Shown: in pieces, positions 1 to 5,589 of the stretch
Layout of the letters: the number at the start of each line of letters is the position of its first letter
How positions within the stretch are numbered: the first letter of the stretch is position 1
NCBI GenBank assembly: GCA_902796785.1
Contig: CADBQJ010000098.1
Location: 1 to 10,198, forward strand
Source of the DNA: Fibrobacter succinogenes
Lineage (GTDB): Bacteria; Fibrobacterota; Fibrobacteria; Fibrobacterales; CADBQJ01
Direction: 5' to 3'
DNA length: 10,198 nucleotides
The notes under the pieces: generated by a model
The model's input: only the letters and a program-made list of their open reading frames with translations
Database searches by the model: none
What the model was told of the DNA's origin: nothing
Position numbers and translations under genes: made by a program

Positions 1-1743
1 CATGTCGGAGGAGTCGACTTCGTGCATCTGGCCGTCCTGCAGGCGGACGCGGACGTTGACGATGGGGAAGCCGATCAGGCCGCCGTTTTCCATGGAGCTC
101 TGGAAGCCCTTGTCGCAGGCGGGGATGAAGTCCTTCGAGATGGAGCCGCCGACGATTTCGGAGACGAACTCGTAGTTCTTCTGCTCTTCGCCCTCGGCCT
201 GGACCAGGGGTTCGATCATCCCCTGGACCTTGGCGTACTGGCCGGAGCCGCCGGTCTGCTTCTTGTGGGTGTAGTCGAACTTCGCGGCCTTCGTGATGGT
301 TTCGCGGTAGGCGACCTGCGGATGGCCGGTGGTGAGGTCCACGCCGTATTCGCGGCGCAGGCGTTCGATGTAGACGTCGAGGTGGAGTTCGCCCATGCCC
401 TTGATGATGGTCTGGCCGGATTCCTTGTCGACTTCCACGCGGAAGGTGGGGTCTTCCTTGGTGAAGCGGTTGAGCCCCTTGGAGAGGTTGCTCAGCTGGT
501 CGCGGTTCTTGGCCTCGATCACCAGCTCGATGACGGGGTTGGGGACGAACATCGAGGTCATGTTGACGTTCATCTTGCCGTCGGTGAAGGTGGTGCCGGA
601 GGCGCAGTCGATGCCGAAGAGGGCCACGATGTCGCCGGAGCGGGACTGTTCGATGTCCTCCATGTTGTCGGCGTGCATGCGGCAGAGGCGGCCGACGGTG
701 TGCTTCTTCTTGGTGGACATGTTGTAGATGGTCATGCCCTTCTTCAGCGTGCCCTGGTAGACGCGGATGTAGCTGAGCTGGCCGAAGCGGCCGTCTTCGA
801 GCTTGAACGCGTAGGCCACGAGGGGCTTGTCGTCCTCGGGAATCAGCTCCACCTTCGCTTCGTTGTTGTCGAGGTCGAGGGCGGTGTTGGTCACGTCGTA
901 GGGGCTGGGGAGGAAGGAGCCGACGGCGTCGAGCAGCACCTGCACGCCGACGTCCTTGTAGGCCGAGCCGCAGTAGACGGGGCAGAACTTCAGCTCGATG
1001 GTGGCCTTGCGGACGACCGACTTGATCATTTCCTCGGGGATTTCCTTCTCCTCGAGGAGCAGTTCGGTCATTTCGTCGCTGTACTGCGAGATGTTGTCGA
1101 GCAGCTTTTCGCGGTATTCCTTCGCCTGGTCCACCAGTTCGGCGGGGATGTCGTCCTCGCGGACGATCTTGCCGCGTTCGCCTTCGAAGTAGACGGCGCG
1201 CATGCGGACGAGGTCGACGACGCCCTTGATGCGGTCTTCGAGACCGATCGGGATGACCATCATCGAGGCGTTCAGGTGCAGCTTTTCGCGCAGCTGGTCG
1301 CAGACGCGGAAGGGGTTGGCGCCGGAGCGGTCGCACTTGTTGACGAAGGCCAGGCGCGGCACGCTGTAGCGGCGCATCTGGCGGTCGACGGTGATCGACT
1401 GGGACTGGACGCCCGCCACGCCGCAGAGCACCAGGATGGCGCCGTCGAGCACGCGGAGGGAGCGTTCCACTTCGACCGTGAAGTCGACGTGGCCGGGGGT
1501 GTCGATGATGTTGAGGGTGTAGTCCTTCCAGGTGGCGTAGGTGGCGGCCGACTGGATGGTGATCCCGCGTTCGCGTTCCAGCTCCATGGAGTCCATCGTG
1601 GCGCCGACGCCGTCCTTGCCGCGCACTTCGTGGATCGCGTGGATGCGGTTCGTGAAGTAGAGGATGCGTTCGGTGAGGGTGGTCTTGCCCGAGTCGATGT
1701 GGGCGCTGATGCCGATGTTGCGGTGGTTTTCGAGAGGCCTCAT
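1..1743 (-). CDS. fusA: Elongation factor G, spdEFG1/mtEFG1-like (3' end cut by window edge)
   Basis: Translational GTPase that moves tRNAs and mRNA through the ribosome after peptide bond formation; cytosolic. Reading the minus strand from the ATG at 1743 gives 581 uninterrupted codons. The P-loop AHIDSGKTT is at residues 14-22. A switch region with [15 protein letters not shown], then [15 protein letters not shown] and NKCD (an NKxD motif) follow, with CGSAYK further on. Domain II/III features include KEDPTFRVE and [19 protein letters not shown]. The open frame ends inside domain IV at the conserved HEVDSSDM (H574 onward), so roughly 110-120 C-terminal residues should lie beyond base 1. The P-loop Ser and the [15 protein letters not shown] stretch match mitochondrial EFG1 and the spirochaete/planctomycete spdEFG1 group, not the usual AHIDAGKTT form. 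Codon use is strongly selected (mostly GAA for Glu, GGC for Gly), as expected of a highly expressed gene. No strong Shine-Dalgarno is seen; GGACGG lies 8 nt before the ATG. Confidence 0.97.
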   Translation of the reverse strand, partial: MRPLENHRNIGISAHIDSGKTTLTERILYFTNRIHAIHEVRGKDGVGATMDSMELERERGITIQSAATYATWKDYTLNIIDTPGHVDFTVEVERSLRVLDGAILVLCGVAGVQSQSITVDRQMRRYSVPRLAFVNKCDRSGANPFRVCDQLREKLHLNASMMVIPIGLEDRIKGVVDLVRMRAVYFEGERGKIVREDDIPAELVDQAKEYREKLLDNISQYSDEMTELLLEEKEIPEEMIKSVVRKATIELKFCPVYCGSAYKDVGVQVLLDAVGSFLPSPYDVTNTALDLDNNEAKVELIPEDDKPLVAYAFKLEDGRFGQLSYIRVYQGTLKKGMTIYNMSTKKKHTVGRLCRMHADNMEDIEQSRSGDIVALFGIDCASGTTFTDGKMNVNMTSMFVPNPVIELVIEAKNRDQLSNLSKGLNRFTKEDPTFRVEVDKESGQTIIKGMGELHLDVYIERLRREYGVDLTTGHPQVAYRETITKAAKFDYTHKKQTGGSGQYAKVQGMIEPLVQAEGEEQKNYEFVSEIVGGSISKDFIPACDKGFQSSMENGGLIGFPIVNVRVRLQDGQMHEVDSSDM

Positions 1744-1769
1744 GGAGTTTACCGTCCGGGGGGTTGATG

Positions 1770-1804
1770 AAAAACGGGCTCAATTTTAGAAAAATCGGCC
1801 CGTT
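1770..1804 (-). terminator. Intrinsic terminator after the Rel-184aa unit
   Basis: On the minus strand a perfect 7-bp stem AACGGGC/GCCCGTT (1804-1798 with 1779-1773) encloses a second A/T stem of about 5 bp (ATTTT/AAAAT) with a short loop. The T-run at 1774-1770 overlaps the base of the stem and completes a typical Rho-independent signal. It begins 16 nt after the TAG stop (1823-1821) of the 184-residue gene. The hairpin is nearly symmetrical, but the plus strand has no good T-run after it, so it should act mainly on minus-strand transcripts. Confidence 0.7.
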
Positions 1805-1811
1805 CTTACAA
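1783..1811 (-). promoter_or_regulatory. Probable fusA promoter
   Basis: Read on the minus strand, TTGTAA (1811-1806) is followed after exactly 17 nt by TAAAAT (1788-1783). This fits a housekeeping sigma-factor promoter, with 4/6 and 5/6 matches. Extended by two bases, the downstream box reads TAAAATTG, which is also one mismatch from the Bacteroidetes -7 element TAnnTTTG. Initiation near 1776 would give a leader of about 33 nt before the fusA ATG at 1743. The promoter lies within and just upstream of the hairpin that ends the previous transcription unit. No experimental support is available from sequence alone. Confidence 0.5.
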
Positions 1812-1820
1812 GGTTCCCCG

Positions 1821-2375
1821 CTACGGATTTTCGTGCGGCTGGAGCGTCCCGATCCGCTCGAAAAGCGTTTCGGCCAACTTTTCGCGCTCGGCCTGCGAGT
1901 CGAGGAAGTCCCGGAACTTCTTTTTGGCGATTTTCCGCATTTTCCGGACCGCGGCCAGGTTTTTCGCCAGGGCGCCTCCGCCCGAGACGCGCAGCTGGTC
2001 CAGGTGGTCGGCGTAGCGCTCCAGCTCGACGGTGGCCAGCAGGTGCCGGCGGGTCAGCGCGAAGGCCTCGCGCTTCTCCTCCAGCAGGGTCTGCAGCAGC
2101 TCCTCCTCGCGGAGGACGCCGTGGGCCGGGTCCTCCCCGAAGCTGCGGCGCAGCCCGCTGCGGAAGCCGAACATGGCCGACTTGGAGTGCTCCAGGCAGA
2201 TCTCGATCAGCTCCTCGATTTCGCCGATTTTGGCCAGCAGGGCGGCGGTTTCGGAGCCGTCGGCCGCCATGCGCCGCAGCTCGGCCACCTTCGCGCAGGC
2301 CTCCCGGTAGGCGGCCCGCCTCCCGGAGGCGTGGAAACGGCGGTTCCAGTCGAGGTAGGGGGAGCTCTTCTTCAT
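1821..2375 (-). CDS. Unrecognised 184-residue helical protein coupled to Rel
   Basis: I do not recognise the family. The protein is predicted to be almost wholly alpha-helical and charged, with no signal peptide, no membrane segment and no clear catalytic motif. Two long helical stretches stand out: about residues 20-64, and 86-128 (REEELLQTLLEEKREAF and following). After a flexible SGGG near 131-134 comes a strongly basic segment at 144-156 (RKMRKIAKKKFRDF), which could bind RNA, DNA or another acidic partner. Its ATG (2375-2373) shares one base with the Rel stop codon (TGATG), and a GGAG lies about 8 nt upstream inside rel, so it is probably made by translational coupling from the rel mRNA. 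The start follows from that overlap; a longer upstream frame exists but is the out-of-frame shadow of rel. A terminator follows the TAG. Reality as a gene is well supported by position and composition; function is unknown. Confidence 0.8.
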   Translation of the reverse strand: MKKSSPYLDWNRRFHASGRRAAYREACAKVAELRRMAADGSETAALLAKIGEIEELIEICLEHSKSAMFGFRSGLRRSFGEDPAHGVLREEELLQTLLEEKREAFALTRRHLLATVELERYADHLDQLRVSGGGALAKNLAAVRKMRKIAKKKFRDFLDSQAEREKLAETLFERIGTLQPHENP

Positions 2376-4546
2376 CAGGTCCGCTCCACTTTTTCCACGC
2401 CGGGAAGGTCCAGCAGCTTCTGTCGGGCCGCCTCGAACTGGGCGGTTCCGCGCACGCGCACCCGCATCCGGCACCGGATCCGGTCGTCGGAGGAGGCGAA
2501 GGTCCCGCGCCGGAGGGCGACCCCGTAGGCGCCCAGGACGGAGACGACGTCCTTGAGGAGGTCGTCGCGGGCCTCGGCGTCCACCACCAGGGCCACCTCG
2601 TGCAGGCGCGACTCCGACTCGCTCCACTGCACCGGCAGGCTTTCGTAGGTCTGCCTGGCGAGGCAGTCGCGGCAGACGGGGCAGTCGGCGCGGTGGATGG
2701 CGATCCCCTCGCCGGGGACCAGCAGGCCGACGATCTCGTCGCCCGGGATGGGGGAGCAGCAGTGCGAGAACTTCAGCAGCATGTTGTCCGACTCCACGGG
2801 GATGGCCGCCGTCTCGTTGGCGGGCCCGACGACGCCGCCCGCCAGCGCGGTGTGGAGCTCGCGGAGGGGGATCCTGCCCGCGCCGATCGCCTCGTGCAGC
2901 TGCTCGATCCGCTCCACGGGGAAGTGCTTCCTGAAATCCTCCAGCGTCGGCCGGCGGTCGGGCCCCACGCCCAGCACCTTGTATTCGCGGTCCAGGATGA
3001 CCGCCCCCAGGTCGGTGAACTTCTTGCGCATCTCGTCGCGGAACCACTTCCTCACGGCGGCGTTCGCCTTGTGGGTCTTGACGATCGAGAGCCATTCGCG
3101 CGCGGGATGCTGGTGGGCGCTCAGCAGCGCGGCCACCGTGGAGCCGTAGCCCAGCGTCTTCTCGGGCGGGCTGAAGAGGCCGTCGATGCGGGCGCCGATG
3201 CACTTGTTGCCGATTTCGGTGTGGACGGCGTAGGCGAAGTCGAGCACCGTGGCGCCGTGGGGGAGCGAGATCGGGTCGCCGGCCGGGGTGAAGACCACCA
3301 GCTCCTGCGGCTTGAGGTCGATCTTGAGGAACTCGAGGAACTCCTTGGAGTCCGACACCTCGTCCTGCACGCGCACCAGCTGCTTCAGCCAGTCCATCTC
3401 GGCGCCGGCGCTCTCGGCCTTGTAGCTCCAGTGGGCCGCGAACCCGCGCTCGGCCACCACGTCCATTTCCTTGGTGCGGATCTGGATCTCCACCATCTTT
3501 TCGTCGGGTCCGACCACCGTGGTGTGGATCGACTGGTAGAGGTTGGGCTTGGGGGTGGCCACGTAGTCCTTGAAGCGGGCCTGGAGCGGCACCCAGAGGG
3601 CGTGGATCTCGCCCAGCGCCAGGTAGCAGTCGCGCTTCTCGGGCACGATCACCCGCAGCGCGAAGTTGTCGTAGATCTGGTCGATGCGGCAGTTGCGGCG
3701 CTTCTGCTTCTGCCAGATGCCGTAGATGTGCTTCGGGCGCCCCTGCACCTGCACGTCGGGCACCGTCTTCTCCAGGGCCTTCAGCACGATCGCGGCGATC
3801 TTCTGGATGTAGCCCTCGCGCTCGGCGCGGCTCTCCACCAGCTCGTTCATCACCCGGCCGTACTCCTCGGGGTTGAGCACCTTGAAGGCCAGGTCCTCCA
3901 TCTCGCAGCGGATCTTCGCCAGGCCGAACCGGTGGGCCAGCGGGGCGTAGATGTCCATCGTCTCCTGGGCGATGCGCTTGCGCTTGGCCGCCTTGGGGAC
4001 CCAGCCCAGCGTGCGCATGTTGTGCAGCCGGTCGGAGATCTTGATCATCAGCACGCGCGGGTCCTCGGCCATCGACGAGAGGAGCTTGCGGTAGGTCTCC
4101 GCGGTCTGCTCCTCCTTGTTGGCCGCCTGCAGCTCCGAGATCTTGGTGACGGCGTCGACCATGAAGGCCACTTCCGCGCCGAAGATCGACTGGATCTCGG
4201 GCAGCGTGACGGGGGTGTCCTCCACCACGTCGTGCAGCAGCCCCGCGATGACGGTCGAGGTGTCCATCTGGTATTCGGCGAGGATCTTGGCGACCTCCAC
4301 CGGATGCTCGGCGTAGGGCATGCCGCTCTTGCGGACCTGCTCGCTGTGGGCCGAGATGGAGTACTGCAGCGCCTGGCGGAGCTTGGCGGCGTCGAGGTTG
4401 GGATTGCGCTTGAGGATCCCCTGGAGCAGATGCTCCACGGCGATGGAACTGTCGGGGTCGTAGAGCCCGCCGACCGAATTGCCATGGTAGTGTCCGCCCG
4501 GACGCAGAACTTCGTCTGCCTGCGCGGGGCGCACGGCGTCCGCCAT
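2375..4546 (-). CDS. rel: Bifunctional (p)ppGpp synthetase/hydrolase (Rel/SpoT family)
   Basis: Makes ppGpp/pppGpp by transferring pyrophosphate from ATP to GDP/GTP, and degrades it; the central stringent-response enzyme, cytosolic and ribosome-associated. At 723 residues it is full length, with all domains. The HD hydrolase has intact metal and nucleotide residues: R72, H81, LLHDVVEDT at 103-111 and SDRLHN at 171-176. The synthetase has YDNFALRVIV (292-301), RFKDYVATPK (324-333), YQSIHTTV (337-344) and VEIQIRT (352-358). RFKD is the RXKD form of bifunctional enzymes, as opposed to the EXDD form of RelA-only synthetases. A TGS domain spans about 415-476 with VHTEIGNKC. A Cys-rich region follows (HCCSPIPGD at 595-603, DCPVC at 621-625), then a C-terminal ACT/RRM domain from about 648. 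The usual NGYQS is NLYQS here, a tolerated variant by analogy with NMYQS enzymes. A strong AAGGAGG site 6 nt upstream fixes the start. It lies 71 nt after the HAD gene and overlaps the next gene by one base. Confidence 0.97.
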   Translation of the reverse strand: MADAVRPAQADEVLRPGGHYHGNSVGGLYDPDSSIAVEHLLQGILKRNPNLDAAKLRQALQYSISAHSEQVRKSGMPYAEHPVEVAKILAEYQMDTSTVIAGLLHDVVEDTPVTLPEIQSIFGAEVAFMVDAVTKISELQAANKEEQTAETYRKLLSSMAEDPRVLMIKISDRLHNMRTLGWVPKAAKRKRIAQETMDIYAPLAHRFGLAKIRCEMEDLAFKVLNPEEYGRVMNELVESRAEREGYIQKIAAIVLKALEKTVPDVQVQGRPKHIYGIWQKQKRRNCRIDQIYDNFALRVIVPEKRDCYLALGEIHALWVPLQARFKDYVATPKPNLYQSIHTTVVGPDEKMVEIQIRTKEMDVVAERGFAAHWSYKAESAGAEMDWLKQLVRVQDEVSDSKEFLEFLKIDLKPQELVVFTPAGDPISLPHGATVLDFAYAVHTEIGNKCIGARIDGLFSPPEKTLGYGSTVAALLSAHQHPAREWLSIVKTHKANAAVRKWFRDEMRKKFTDLGAVILDREYKVLGVGPDRRPTLEDFRKHFPVERIEQLHEAIGAGRIPLRELHTALAGGVVGPANETAAIPVESDNMLLKFSHCCSPIPGDEIVGLLVPGEGIAIHRADCPVCRDCLARQTYESLPVQWSESESRLHEVALVVDAEARDDLLKDVVSVLGAYGVALRRGTFASSDDRIRCRMRVRVRGTAQFEAARQKLLDLPGVEKVERT

Positions 4547-4552
4547 GAAGGT

Positions 4553-4559
4553 CCTCCTT
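4553..4559 (-). promoter_or_regulatory. Strong Shine-Dalgarno site for rel
   Basis: AAGGAGG on the minus strand, 6 nt before the rel ATG (4546-4544). It decides the start codon. It also shows that the organism does use anti-Shine-Dalgarno pairing, in contrast with the three leaderless-looking genes in the window. Confidence 0.85.
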
Positions 4560-4572
4560 GTCTAACCCATAA

Positions 4573-4578
4573 CTTATA
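4573..4578 (-). promoter_or_regulatory. Possible -10 box for a rel-proximal promoter
   Basis: TATAAG on the minus strand lies 26 nt before the rel ATG, inside an A/T-rich patch of the 71-nt gap between the HAD and rel genes. It would give a leader of about 20 nt that includes the Shine-Dalgarno site. No convincing -35 sequence is found at 16-18 nt spacing, so rel could equally be transcribed from the HAD promoter. Weak call. Confidence 0.3.
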
Positions 4579-4593
4579 AAGAAAACGGCGAGA

Positions 4594-4606
4594 ACGGGCC
4601 GAAATC
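4594..4606 (+). repeat. 13-nt intergenic repeat, copy 1 (ACGGGCCGAAATC)
   Basis: This 13-mer recurs exactly at 5540-5552. Both copies lie just upstream of a minus-strand gene, rel here and the HAD gene at the other site. Here it continues into an imperfect dyad, CCGAAATC-gtc-GATTCGG, directly after the HAD stop codon. On the minus strand this could form a small hairpin with one bulge, but no T-run follows closely, so I do not call it a terminator. Confidence 0.4.
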
Positions 4607-4617
4607 GTCGATTCGGG

Positions 4618-5517
4618 CTAGGGGAGGAACCCGGCCCCGATTCCGGGGGCGACCCAGTCGGGGCGGACGTCGATCAGTTCCGCGTCGGCCCGCCACTCTT
4701 CGGGCGCGCCGTAGCACTGGGCGACCAGCAGCGTGTCGAGCCCGGCGCCGTTCCCTCCCGCGACGTCGGTCCCGAGGGTGTCGCCCACCATCAGCGCCCG
4801 CTCCGGCGCGCAGCCGACCGAGGCGAGCGCCTCCCGGAAGAGCCGCGGGAAGGGCTTCCCGGTCCGGACGACCTTCGCCCCCGTCCCGCGGACCAGCTCC
4901 ATCCCGAAGGCGCCGGCCGCGCGGCACCGCCCGCCGCCCAGGAGGGGCGCTCCGGCGTCGGGGTTGAGGATCAGCGCGACCGCCCCGGGCCGGGAGAGGA
5001 TCTCGCGCGCCACGGGGATCCGCGCGGTCGAGCCGTCCTCGTCCAGCGGGACCGAGGTGATCGCCACCACGGGGCGGGCGGGGGTCGGCGTGTCGCGCAG
5101 CCCGGCCTCGGCGATTCCGGGCAGGCTTTCGTTCCGCCCCACGTGGAAGAGTTCGGAGATCCCCAGCTCGGCGGCGATGCTCCGCAGGTGGGCGCAGGCC
5201 GAGAAGATCTCGCCGTCGGCGAAGTCGAACCCGAGCCGCTCCAGCTTCCGCGAGATCGAGAGGGGGCTCAGCGAGGCGGAGTTGGTCACCAGGCGGACCT
5301 TCACCCCCGCGCGGCGCAGCCCCTGGACGGTCTCCAGCGCCCCGGGGAAGAGGACGTCGCGGACGTAGAGCGTGCCCCAGGCGTCGAAGAAGACCGCCTC
5401 GTAGCGCTCGGCGACCTTCCGGAAGTCCGTAAACTCTCCTTTTTTACCTTCTCCGCGGCATTTTGTCGGGAGTTGTCGGAGGTATTCATTGTAAATTTGG
5501 GATTCCAGGGCGTCCAT
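4618..5517 (-). CDS. HAD-superfamily hydrolase, subfamily IIA-like (NagD-like phosphatase)
   Basis: Probable cytosolic phosphatase of unknown substrate, 299 residues. HAD motif I is FFDAWGTLY (43-51) with nucleophile D45. Motif II is LVTNSA (77-82), motif III is RTGKPFPRLF with K221, and motif IV is MVGDTLGTDVAGG (243-255) with D246 and D251. The segment between motifs II and III fits a C2 cap, with LNPDAGAP near 184-191, as in NagD-type subfamily IIA enzymes. The second Asp of motif I (normally DxD, the general acid/base) is Trp47. A D-x-W-G motif is known in one IIA subgroup, so this may be family-typical, but it makes ordinary phosphatase activity less certain. The first 35 codons are unusually AT-rich for this genome. 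I chose the ATG at 5517 because a perfect TAnnTTTG box ends 6 nt before it; an in-frame ATG at 5580 would run through that promoter. Divergent from parE; 71 nt upstream of rel. Confidence 0.9.
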   Translation of the reverse strand: MDALESQIYNEYLRQLPTKCRGEGKKGEFTDFRKVAERYEAVFFDAWGTLYVRDVLFPGALETVQGLRRAGVKVRLVTNSASLSPLSISRKLERLGFDFADGEIFSACAHLRSIAAELGISELFHVGRNESLPGIAEAGLRDTPTPARPVVAITSVPLDEDGSTARIPVAREILSRPGAVALILNPDAGAPLLGGGRCRAAGAFGMELVRGTGAKVVRTGKPFPRLFREALASVGCAPERALMVGDTLGTDVAGGNGAGLDTLLVAQCYGAPEEWRADAELIDVRPDWVAPGIGAGFLP

Positions 5518-5523
5518 CGCCCC

Positions 5524-5531
5524 CAAAGATA
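5524..5531 (-). promoter_or_regulatory. Bacteroidetes-type -7 element (TATCTTTG) for the HAD gene
   Basis: On the minus strand TATCTTTG matches TAnnTTTG perfectly and ends exactly 6 nt before the ATG at 5517. Initiation a few bases downstream would give an mRNA with almost no leader. There is no Shine-Dalgarno at a usable distance. No clear -33 TTTG is seen at the expected spacing. Confidence 0.6.
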
Positions 5532-5539
5532 GCGGTTCG

Positions 5540-5552
5540 ACGGGCCGAAATC
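5540..5552 (+). repeat. 13-nt intergenic repeat, copy 2 (ACGGGCCGAAATC)
   Basis: Exact copy of the 13-mer at 4594-4606. Its last seven bases form the left arm of the perfect dyad at 5546-5563. A 9-base core (ACGGGCCGA) also occurs on the minus strand in the hairpin before fusA (1803-1795). All three occurrences are thus intergenic. Confidence 0.4.
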
Positions 5553-5563
5553 CGCCGATTTCG
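5546..5563. promoter_or_regulatory. Dyad at the midpoint of the divergent HAD/parE promoter
   Basis: CGAAATC-cgcc-GATTTCG is a perfect 7+7 inverted repeat. Its centre (5554.5) is within about one base of the midpoint between the two divergent start codons (5517 and 5590). It therefore sits near -35 for both predicted start sites, where a dimeric regulator could bind and affect both genes. On the plus strand it is followed by CGGGA and six Ts, so a terminator-like reading is possible, but no plus-strand gene ends here. Role is inferred from position only. Confidence 0.45.
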
Positions 5564-5575
5564 CGGGATTTTTTG

Positions 5576-5583
5576 TACATTTG
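5576..5583 (+). promoter_or_regulatory. Bacteroidetes-type -7 element (TACATTTG) for parE-parC
   Basis: TACATTTG matches TAnnTTTG perfectly and ends exactly 6 nt before the parE ATG at 5590. This is the same geometry as the divergent HAD promoter. No Shine-Dalgarno precedes the ATG. The upstream run of Ts (5569-5574) is AT-rich, as expected of a promoter, but no good -33 motif is seen. Confidence 0.6.
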
Positions 5584-5589
5584 TGCAGT

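Noticed and set aside
22..1767. Long plus-strand open frame antisense to fusA (581 codons)
   Set aside because: It is rich in D/V/G/A/L/H with no motif, and is the mirror of a clear EF-G reading frame; a GC-rich codon-bias shadow.
2600..4579. Long plus-strand open frame antisense to rel (659 codons)
   Set aside because: Low-complexity composition typical of antisense shadows; the minus strand encodes an intact Rel with every motif.
4599..4617. Imperfect hairpin after the HAD stop as a terminator
   Set aside because: The stem has a bulge and no T-run follows directly on the minus strand, so HAD-rel co-transcription cannot be excluded.
5546..5574. Dyad plus six Ts read as a plus-strand terminator
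   Set aside because: No plus-strand gene precedes it, the stem is short and A/T-rich, and five bases separate it from the T-run; a regulatory dyad in a divergent promoter fits better.
5581..5589. In-frame TTG start giving parE three more residues
   Set aside because: It lies inside the TACATTTG promoter box, while the ATG at 5590 matches the spacing seen at two other genes.
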